Made by a program: the position numbers and the translations under genes. Below the pieces are notes generated by a model. The model was not told where the DNA came from. It ran no database searches and saw nothing but the letters and a program-made list of their open reading frames with translations. Positions 44,901-56,900 of a DNA stretch of 64,000 bases are shown piece after piece. Position 1 is the first letter of the stretch, and each line of letters starts with the position of its first letter. Source of the DNA: Pseudoips prasinana (lineage: Eukaryota > Arthropoda > Insecta > Lepidoptera > Nolidae); assembly GCA_951640165.1 (NCBI GenBank), contig OX621253.1, forward strand, positions 14,712,001-14,776,000, read 5' to 3'.

Positions 44901-47900
44901 CATCCATGACTCAGAAAGAAATATTCGTGCTCATCACACAAATATTTGCACTTACCGGGATTCGAACCCAGGACCACCAGCTTCGTAGGCAGGAGCACTA
45001 CCAACTAGGCTACGGTGACTAGTCTAAGTTCTAAGTCAATTTAACATCTTTTTGTTATTTCTAGCGGACAGCAAAGCGCGCATAGTATGCTACTTCAGTA
45101 ACTGGGCGGTGTACCGGCCAGGCGTCGGCCGCTATGGCATTGAGGATATCCCCGTGGACATGTGCACACATCTCATCTACTCCTTCATTGGCGTCACCGA
45201 GAAGAGTAATGAAGTCCTCATTATTGATCCAGAGGTGAGATTATAATTACAAATTGTGCTACAGAAGCCAGCACATTAAGCTACCCCATCTGTCCAAATT
45301 TCCCCAATTCAAAATGAACTTTATGCTTATGTGATAAAGTTGAAAATCAATGAAAGAAATTTGACAGATTGGGGTAGCTGGATGTGCTGGCGTCTGTACA
45401 TTAAGCAGACCAGTAAATGAGATGATGAGAAACAAAACGACAGTTCCATACCTACATATAGAGAACAAGTACGAGATGGTTATAAGAAGGCTGGTTGTAT
45501 AATATTATCATGTTAATAACAATCTTAATACGGAAAATGTATAAAAAATTAGATTAAATAGGAATTCGCAACGGTAATACATTTCTCTTACTAATAAAAA
45601 AGGTACAAAGGTAAATCTATACATAAGGCAAGGTTCAAGATAGTTCGAGGGACCGGTGCGCGCGGTTGGTAGATACTTGGCTTTCACGCTGCAGGTCGTG
45701 GGTTTGATTCCCACCCAGGATAGATATTTGTGTGCTGAACATGTCTGTTTATCCTAAGACTGGGTGTAATTATCTATATAAGTATGTTTTACAATAGAAA
45801 AGTAGTTATATGTAATCATACCGGCCGTGTGTGAATGATGTCCCAGGATATTATTTAAAGTCTAATATAAGATAAGATAAGATAAGATAAGAACTTTATT
45901 CGCTTTAGTTTTCAAATTAATTGATATATTGTTCCTGACAATCTTGGATCAAAATATTATTTGCAAGAAAATGGTTTTACTAGCCTTACCAAGACTTAGC
46001 CTTTGGTAGAAGAAAATAGAATTGAAACCCACAATATACACAGATCCAATTACTGTGCGTCGATACCCACGCAATGCTGATCCTTTATCTACATTCCCAA
46101 ACAATCTTTTTATAACGTTATTTATTTCTAAAAACAATATTATTTTTCCAGCTTGATGTTGATAAGAATGGATTTTCCAACTTCACGGCGCTTCGCAAGA
46201 CTCATCCTAATGTCAAGTATATGGTGGCTGTCGGGGGCTGGGCGGAAGGAGGCTCCAAGTACTCCCACATGGTAGCACAGAAACAATCCCGCCTTACATT
46301 CGTCAGGAGTGTTGTTGGTAAGCAAACTTCAGTATATCGCGCCTAGAAATATTAGAATGGTAAAGAAAGAAAAAGGATTCAAAAAGTGCACAGACAACAA
46401 AATATAGAATAACAATAAAAACAAGACACTTGTTGTCCGTGCAAGACCGAAATGGCACCACTTCAGCATTTGCTAGAACATTTGATTATTCTAGCGCTGG
46501 TAATTCAAATGGTGCCGTGGGAATATCACGGAACATTAGCTTAAATACATATAATATAAATAAGTCACGGACAATTGAGTTGGTTCACAAATGAGTCATT
46601 AAATAAAGCAAACACAAATTATTAACAATAAAACAAAACAAAATAGTATCTTAAATAAGTATGTATTTACAAAAGAAAAGTAGTATAATATGTAGTATAT
46701 CAGTTATCTGGTTTCCATAGTACAAGCTCTGCTTAGTTTGGGGTCAGATGGCCGTGTGTAAATAATGTCCCAGGATATTATTATTATCTTTAGATAATTA
46801 ATATAATTAATAAGGGTTTACCCTAAACATTAAAAATAATTATAACTAGTGTGATTGGAATGCTAGTGTCATATCACTAATATTAACTAAGACCAAGTCT
46901 TATAGACCAAACAATTGGAATAAAACAAAACAACGGCAAATGTAATTCCATCTGCTGGTTAAAAAAGTTGTAGTCAAAAAAATACCAACAGATTACAATT
47001 CGGCATAGATAGCTGTTTTTTTATTAAACAATGTTATTGGGAATCACATTTGACTCAAAACTACAATGGAGCCCACAAATAAAAAAACTACTACTACTAA
47101 CGTGGACACAGCTAGAATGGTTTATTTCAGTTATTTTCATGTTATAATGTCCGATAGAATTCTTCCTATAGCAAAAACACCCGTAGGAGCTATCTTTAAT
47201 CTTGACCCGGGAGTGTCTAAGAGAAAAGTTCAAAGAGATTAACGTTCTGACTGTAGCATCCCAGTATATATATGAAAACGAATGTATGTGCATAAAATAT
47301 ATATTCTATGTAAAAGGAGCGATACACATAATATAAATACTAGATATAAGAATAATATTATGTCTCATACGTCCAAAAAAAAAACGATTTCACATAAATG
47401 TAATTTTTTAACGGTATAAATGATTTTCAATACGAATTAGAATGAGGGCTTTGTATCACAGATAACTATATTAGTACTACTTACCATACTTTGTATATGA
47501 AATATGGCACCTATCAGCTATCGTTGTCAATTTCAATAAACACGACCAATAACTACTATGCAAATTGAGTATTTAAAAAGTACAAACTAACATTAAAAAA
47601 GCAATAAAACTTTCCTACTTTATCAAGGTTGTTGTTAACTTGAGAAGCAAGCACAAAATAACAACAACAAAAATCAATACCTACCACAAAAATTGCTCTG
47701 ACCGCAACTATCTAGGCAAGTCGTTAACAAATATCTTCTTGCAAACGTTACTTAAGAAATACTGCTGTTTCAATACTTATTCCAACAAGAGGCAAAAAAC
47801 AGTATTTAGGACCGTTAAAGGGTGTCATTATAATAAATGGTTGTGTTGTTTTGCTCACCGATACTTACAATATAGCTATAGTACTTACGAGTTGTCCTGT

Positions 47901-50900
47901 GTGGCTGACGGTATAGAATATTGCCTCCTAATTTCATCCCATGGGGGCTTAGAAGTCGACCCCAGGGTATACCTCCCAGAGAACGGATAGCAGCGTCTCT
48001 ATGTGCACTAGGGCGCATCGTCAACCCTCCAACCTGCCAAGCGTGGCGATTATTGCCTATCTCTCCAAATTATTGACACCACTCCAATGAGGAAATCTTT
48101 TGAGGAGGCCTTTGTGCAGCAAAGGACTTCATTTGGCTGACTTGATGATGATTACTTACTAGATACGACGTAATTAGGGTTCCGTAGCAAAATGGCAAAA
48201 AACGGAACCCTTATAGATTCGTCATGTCTGTCTGTCTGTCCGTCCGTATGTCTCAGCCACTTTTTTCCGAAACTATAAGAGCTGTACTGTTGAAAATTGG
48301 TAAGTAGATGTATTCTGTGAACCGCATTAAGATTTTTACACAAAAATAGAAAAGGACCAATAATTTTGGGGGGTCGCCATACAAAGAACTGAAACTCAAA
48401 AGTATATCATAACCTATCCATACTTGGGTATGGATAGGTCTTGAAAAATGATATTGAGGTTTCTAATATAATTTTTTTTCTAAACCGAATAGTTTGCGCG
48501 AGAGACACTTCCAAAGTGGTAAAATGAGTGTCCCCCCCCCCCCCGTAACTTCTAAATTAAGAGAATCATAAAACTAAAAAAAATATATGATGTACATTAC
48601 CATGGAAACTAACAACGAAAATTGGTTTAAACGAGATCTAGCAAGTAGTTTTTTTTAAAACGTCATAAACCGCAATTTGCTTTCATTTAATCAACTGAAA
48701 TACTTGCTGCTACGGAACCGTTCATGTGCGAGTCCGACTCGCACTTGGCTGGTTTTTCTTTCTTTCTTTATATATCTTATGGGAAGCGTGCGGTATCGAT
48801 GACGTTCACGACTTTTGTTCACCCAAAAAATACACATATATGTATAATACACAGTATACATACAGCTCATCGAAAGCGTACGATGACGATGACGCGAGTT
48901 TCCCGCATTTTTCTTCATTTAAAAAGTGCTCAACGCGCCTAAAGACGTATTCCCTACAAAAATGTCAGGGCGTGGAGTCTTAACAAAAATCTGAATGAGA
49001 TAAATTTACATGCAATAAAACATCTCAGAAAGTAATTTAATAAAGCAGCTTGGTAATCTGAAACCAAAATCTGGAAAATGTTAGACATTAAAATATAGCT
49101 GCAGCCATATTTTTTCTGGGACCCTCGCAGCGTACTCCTCCAGTTATATCTGAAAAAAAAAACATTTTAATTATATAAGCATAATAAATCATAGTAACGT
49201 TTAGTAATAATAGTAATTTCTAAGTAAATTACAACGTCTTATTTACAAAGTAAACAAACTATCGTTAACTTTATCTTAACTAATGGCTAAACAAGTGGGT
49301 TACTACGAATAAATGGGCCAATGTCAAGTAAAAACAGTTCATTTCAGTATATCGAGAATCGCTTCTGCCCATGACGTGGCTATTTGTTCTTTGTCCTGTG
49401 GGTATTTCGAAAAATTAAACCTTCTTTTACCATAAGAGTAAGTGTAAGTTCTGTACAAATTTAATTTGGAACTAAGGAGTTCTGGAACCGTTCCTGAGTC
49501 AGCCAATAAATGAGTTAAGACATTTCTTTATAATATATGATGTCATTAAATAAAAATAAGTATCCGGGATATGTCACACAGCGCTATCTAGCCTTGGTAT
49601 TTTGTGCGTATTTTATGTACAGACGCCAGCACATCAAGCTACCCCAATCTATCAAATTTCCCTAATAGAAAGTGAACCTTATGCTTATGAGATAAAGTTG
49701 AAAATCTAAAAGAAATTTGTCAGATTGAGGTAGCTGGATATGCTGGCGTCTGTATATCAGAAAAACCACATAGTATTTATAGCCGTTGCCTTTTTTTTAA
49801 TTCAATTCACTTTATTCGCCAAAAAATATGGTTACATAATGATGTTACATATTAGAATAAAAGCCTCACATTTAGCCCAAAAGCATGCAAATACAAAACA
49901 CAAAATTAATATCAAATCACTACCTACAGTTACAATAATTAAGTCGTCGCACAATCAAATTTATAAAAATGTCATTAAAAAAGAAAGTATTCTAGTCAAA
50001 ATAAAATGTAGTAAGTACGTTATTATGAATTTTTGTTCCTTGTTAAGAATTCAATTACAGAATAATACATTTGTTCTAGAAGCCATGCTATCATCCATGG
50101 TACAAGTTCTGCTTAGCATGAGATCAGATGGCTTGGGAATAATGACCCATATGTTAATATTATACGAGTATAACCCAAAGTCAAGACAAGAAACAGCTAT
50201 TATTTGGAATAAAATAAAATACGTCCCACTGTTAATCAGCTTTTATAAAACAATTCAAAGTATTTCGTTTATTTTGCCAAGATTGTCTCATTAAACAAAG
50301 AAGGGACAAATTGTGTCAAGGGAGTTGGTATTCAATCTATTTTTCAATTTGCGAGTTACAATCTCTTAAAGTAGGTAAACAAATAAAATGTCTATGTCCC
50401 CGAGCGGCACATGTGTAAATAATATCGTCAAAATATCAATATCAATTTGTGGAAGAAGTTGAAAAGTTTGATGAGAATTACTTTTGGAGGTTTTCTTGTT
50501 TGTTCGTAACTAGATTGCGTTCTTGTCTAGACCGCAAAGGAGATAGTTTGTTCTGTAATGAAACCATTGCTATTGACGTTTATTTGGTAAATTTTGAGTT
50601 GTATCATTGCTATACTTAATTCAAAAAGCTATTGAATATTTGAAATAGATTTAGGTGTTTTTAGGGATCCTATTACTAAGACACCGATGTTTATCTGTCT
50701 GTCTGTCACTAGCCTGTATCTCATAAACAGGGATAGTTAGACAGTTGACATTTTCACAAATGATGTATTTTTGTTGCCGCTGTAACTACATACACTATAT
50801 GACAAATACTATAGAAAATAATAACAGAATAAAATAAATATTGGGCTGCCATACAACAATAATTATATTTTTTTTTGCTTATTTCTCTTGATATTGATGA

Positions 50901-53900
50901 CGGTAACAGGTAGACGTGTGAAATATTCAAAGAATATTCATTTATATATTCACTTCAAACTTAAATATTTCAAATAAGGGGGGCTGGCATACAGCAAAAG
51001 TTTTTTTTTTTGCCGTTTTATAGATATGGCCGGCTTTTTTGGCGCAGGATCTGATTTATGATAGCCTTGCATCTTTCCTAACTTAACGGCAGTGCACCTA
51101 CCCTAACATCTGAAAATGTACAGACGCCATCACATCAAGCTACCCCAATCTGTAAAATTTGCCCAATAAAAGTGAACCTTATGCTTTTGTGTTAAGTTAA
51201 AAACTTTTAAAGCAATTTGACAGATTGGGGTAGCTTGATGTGCTTGCGTCTGTAAATTTTCAGTTGTTACTGAAAATGTACTGTTGAAACTACGTAACAA
51301 AAAAGCAATAATATTAAATTGCTCAGAATCGCTATTATCTATAATACCGACTATAAAAATAAGTTTATGATATTTATTATACTTTAATATCCGTTTAGGA
51401 ACACTAGATTTTTTATGTGACAAATCGGATGTCTTAAATAGGCCATAAACCAAAAGCTATCGATAATATATTCGGTATTTTCTTTCAGATTTTCTTAAGA
51501 AATACGACTTTGATGGCTTGGACCTCGACTGGGAATACCCTGGTGCGGCTGACCGCGGTGGCTCCTTCTCTGACAAGGATCGGTTCCTCTATTTGGTGCA
51601 AGAATTGAAGAGGGCTTTTATCCGAGCTGGCAGAGGCTGGGAACTTACTGCTGCTGTACCTCTCGCAAACTTTAGACTGATGGAAGGGTACCACGTACCT
51701 GATCTCTGCAAGTAAGTATATCAAGAACACATTTTAGCGATAGTAATGGGCTGCATTAAATATTATGATATATCTAATAGACAGGTAGAGTGTTCAATGA
51801 TTTCTCCTTAGTTCTTGGATAGACGCCATGTAACGGAAAATAAAAATGAGGGCATAGAGTGTGCACCCGTGGCACTAGTCTCCGTTGACATTGGCAGCTA
51901 AAATTTGGCCAAGAATATCACGATCATGCTAAGAGTATCACGATCATGCCAAAAGTATCACGATCATGCCAAGAGTATCACGATCATGCCAAAAGTATCA
52001 CGATCATGTCAAGAGTATCACGATCATGACTATATGGCACAAGTCGTACACTCACTTAGGCTTTGTTTCACGTGGGCCTTTTCATCATCTTTTCTCAATC
52101 ATGGTCCATTTGAAAGCATGTTAAGAAGTTTTGGTTTACAAAGTAAATATACACATATTCCTTTCCATTTTACATTATGCTTTTAACACTAATTCATTCA
52201 TTTAAAAGAAATATATAGAATTGACGGTCGTGCTACCGTCAATTATATAAATTACATTTACAAGCCATAAAATACTGCATAATACACGGCGCGTGGAAAG
52301 TTAAAAACACTTGAATTCGGTTCAAATCCTTTAATCGCATGAATTACTAAAAACTATAATAAATAATGAATACAACCAAGTTTGCTGAAAAATAAGCGAC
52401 GCTCTTGACTAATGTACTTCGAAGAATTTTCTTGGGAGCTAAGATTTTGTTTTAAAACTGCGATCACCCACTGTTTTAAGCAAGGAAATTTTTGGCCTGG
52501 ATCCAGAATTACAGACTGTGCAAATAAATGAGTCATCCTTTTTAAAAAGGGTCCAAACATAGTAATTTGTTTAATAGTTAACGCTTACATGCTGTTGAGA
52601 GAAGCAGCATCGCGCTATAACTTAGTGTGTTAGGTATTGTGCTTTTCTATATCATGCGGTTGAACACGGTACTAGTCTAGCGGTAGCGTGTTCAACCGCA
52701 GACAAGTGACAACTAGATCCTGGGTTCGGTCGGTCCAAAAAGTGATTTTGGGATTTTTCTGTAAAAAGAAAAAGTATATCAGCCCGAAGTCTGGGAGTTG
52801 GCAGTATCATGCCGTGCCTCGGAGAGCACGTAAAGCCGTCGGTCCTCTATCTGATCTCTTTCCGGTCATGTCGCTAGTCGTGGCATTGGATCGTCGTCAT
52901 CGAAAGTGCTCCTGTGTCTGCACACACATTTGAGCACTACAATATGTCCCGCGTAGATGGCTAGTCTCCGTTGAGACTGGCCGCCTAGGCCACAATTCGG
53001 CTAGGAGGACATTATTACATTATAAGCATACTGATTTCCTGTTATATAAGCGGTTATCGTAGACTATGACGTTTATAACAGCAAGAGCTCAGCTCCCACA
53101 TTGCTAACCCTGTGTAGATAACATTTCACTACTTTGTTAAGATGTGTGGGGATACCTCAGCGCATGTGGGATGATGTTGATCTGAAACCGTGCAGAGCGA
53201 GGTCTAATAAGTTAAAGGATGTGGGGATGGATGTTTGAAAGTGACCGTGAGCTCGATGGCCTAATAAATCTTTTAAACATAGGTCGTTATACAGACGCCA
53301 GCACGTCCAGCTATCCCAATCTGTCCAATTTCTTTTATAGATTTTCAACTTTATTACATAAACATAAGGTTTCCTTTCAATTGGGGAAATTTTACAGATT
53401 GGGGTAGCTTGATGTGCTGGCGTAGGTACTATACAAGTGGTTTACTTTAACTTTAAGAAGAATACATAAGCAATAATACCGATTTAAAATAAATTTCAGG
53501 TTTCCGTTTTAGAACACTTGGTCGATTTTAACCTGTATTTTAAAGCGGTGACTTATGGTTTTGATTCTGTTTTTCACGGATATAGTTTTGCTCTCTAGGT
53601 ACTCTTGGAAATCTGTGCTGTAACTTAAACCTTTCTATTTTGCAGGGATCTGGATGCTATTCACGTGATGTCATATGATCTCCGTGGTAATTGGGCTGGC
53701 TTCGCTGATGTACACTCACCTTTGTACAAACGTCCCCATGACCAGTGGGCTTATGAGAAACTTAATGTGGTGAGTATGATATTGAAGCCCAGAAAATAAT
53801 ACTACAAACCAACTATAACAAAAGAAGTGGAGTTCGTATTATGTACTTTCTGACAGCATGTATGTACGCATGCTGTCAGAGAATCAACTTATACGTGTGA

Positions 53901-56900
53901 TATTTATGACTCCACAGGTTAATAAATACTTAAAATTATAAAAAAGCTTAAGACAAGGCCTCGGCCAACCCCATAACGCAATAATTATATTTCGTAATTA
54001 AAATTATCATTCAATTACTTAAGAAACGTAATAGTATAAATAAGTATATTATTTGTCATGAGTTGGTAACTTAATATTAGAAATAATCTCATATAATATT
54101 ATTTTAATACAAATTAATAGAAAAATTGGAAATGCGGTGAGTGTGATGGGGACCTTTGCACCAGGTACAGTTAGGGGTGGGTTATTTGATTAGTACATTT
54201 ATCTTCTTTTAGTTATAATAATAGTTATTTAATTGAAACCTATGGAATATTTAAGTCAATTATAATAATTAACGTTTTATTCATGTACTAATTTAAATTA
54301 TATTTATAAAATAAGACCAACAACAGCATTTACACAAATGCTCGAAGCCCAATCCCAATGAAAATATATAAAAAGTACTATATTTCAATATGTCTATTCG
54401 CTTGGAATTAACAAATCCCTGAACAAAAACTTTTAATTCATTACGTTACAGCGTTGGGGTTAAACATTTAGCTACTACTGACGCGACATGCGACAGAAAT
54501 ACAAATTGAATTCATGAATATTCGTCTGCCCAGTTAAGCACCAATGCAATAACTCATCAAATAAGTTAGTTAACGCTCGTGTGAATCCGGCAGCAAACCG
54601 CAAGCAATGTTTGTCATAGTCAATGCTCTCAAAACAAACGTTTGACGAGAGGAGAGCAAGCAAGGAGGAACAAAAGACATCACACAATGTCAATGATATG
54701 TTGGCATTTCGCCTATTGTACAGATGCCAGCACATCAAGCTACCCCAATCTGACTAATTTCCCCAATTGAAAGTGAACCTTATGCTTATGTGATAAAGTT
54801 GAAAATCGATAAAAGAAATTTGACAGATTGGGGTGGCTTGATGTGCTGGTGTCTGTGCAAGGAATACTTTATGTAATATTTATACATACAAGATGTAGGT
54901 CACTGTGCCATTCCGAGCCATATATTCCGGATAAATTATTACCACAGCAATCAGCATAATTTTGATTAAAGAAATTCGTAGCTTCAAGATAAAACTCAAG
55001 TTTGGGAGGTACGCCACAGCGTTGATTCGCTTAAAGAGCAGCCTGACTGGGGAAGTACCTCCACCTTACAGAAGACATTTCTTAATAATAACATTAATAA
55101 CTTAATGATTTTTTTTATACTAGCGGGCGACAAACTAGCAAGTGGGTCACCTGATGGTAAGTGATCACCGCCGCCCATAGACACTCGTGACACCAGAGGA
55201 GTCGCGGGTGCGTTGCCGGCCTTTAAGAGTCAGCAAACAAGTGTCGCTGACCCTTCCCCCACCCCAATGAGCTCTTATGTTTCTGCGTTTGAGTAAGGTC
55301 GCCTGCAGAGCTCATCGGGGTGGGGGGAAGGGTCAGCAACACTGGTTTGCTAACTCTTATAAAGGCTGGCAACGCACCCGCGACCCCTCTGGCGTTGCGA
55401 GTGTACTGGCGGCGGTGATCACTTACCATCAGGTGACCCCTTGCTCGTCGGTCATTGGGTTTTTAAGGGATTGGTATATATCGATTTCCAATTTAGAAAT
55501 AAGTCTCTACATGACAACGTTGTACTGAGCTATTCTTATTAAAAAGTTTCAATTCCACAATTGACGTCATTCCATCGTCAATACTATAATTATTATGTGC
55601 GGCGCGGCGATTGTATCTATAGCTCTGCACTATCGTTATTGTGATATGATATATGAGTATTTTATAAAGAAATCAACTAATATACACCGTTGTTCATATT
55701 GAGTTATGATGCTAATAAAGCGTGCGGAAAGAAAAACGAATAAAAAATCTTTCAAAATGTAATCATCACCTTTTTAGTTTACTTTTAGTAACTTACATAA
55801 ATGTGTTACTAAGTTATAATAAGTGAAATGGTCATCATGTTTTATTAATATGTACAATTTCTTTATGTATTTCCAAACAACTCTTACCCTCACATGTTAT
55901 TTAAGTGTCAATATTGGCACTACATGTGAGAGGCGCAGTGAGCCAAAATGTTAAGAGTGTAACACTTTAGTGTTGTTACATCTATATGGACCTACGTACT
56001 ACTAAGTTATAATAAGCAAAATGGTCAACATGCTTTATTTTCATACACAATTCCAAACAATACACTAGAGTGTTACTCTCTCAACATCTTGACTAAATAC
56101 CACTCTCAAATGTTAATATAGTGCCAATATTGGCACTAAATGTGAGAGGCGCAGTGAGCCAAGATGTTTAGAGTGTAATACTTTAGTGTTGTTACATCTA
56201 TATGGACCTACGTACTACTAAGTTATAATAAGCAAATGGTCATTATATTTTATTTTCATACATAATTCCAAACAATACACTAGAGAGTTAAACTCTTAAC
56301 GTCTTATCTTGGCTAAATATCACTCTCACATGTTAATATAGTGCCAATATTGGCACTACATGTGAGAGTGTAACATTTTAGTGTTGTTACATCTATATGT
56401 ACTTTACTAAGTTATAATAAGCAAAATGGTCATCATGTTTTATTTTCATACACAATTCCAATCAAAACACTAAAGTGTTATACCTACTCTCAACATCTTG
56501 GCTAAATACCACTCTCACATGTTAATATAGTGACAATATTGACACTATATTAACATGTGAGAGTGGTAGCTCATAGCTAGATGCTCTCACCGGTCTGTAA
56601 GCGATCGGCGAAGTTAAGCAACTAGGCTCGCGGTCAGTCCATATATGGGTGAACACCAAAGTGGTTTAATTTCTGAGCGTCTCCGTGCTTCGGAGGGCAC
56701 GTTAAGCTGTTATAAATTTTCTTTAAAGGTCTCGGGCTCTGTGAGGCTTATAGCCTCACAGAGCCCGAGACCTTTCCAACGAATGCAAAACCGTGGAAAT
56801 CGGTTCGTGCGTTCTGGAGTTATAGCATCAGGATGGAAAACCCGACTTATTTTTATATAGTAGATAATGTTGCTTATTATCAGGCAAAATTAAATATTTA

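Noticed and set aside
49740..50294. 184-codon ORF on the plus strand
   Set aside because: It lies in Cht5 intron 3, begins inside a MITE arm, runs through a LINE-tail-like and a SINE B fragment, is AT-driven in composition and shows no known domain.
55800..56572. CRISPR-like array
   Set aside because: The units are 190-215 bp, are themselves palindromic, and have no unique spacers. It is a eukaryotic intron.
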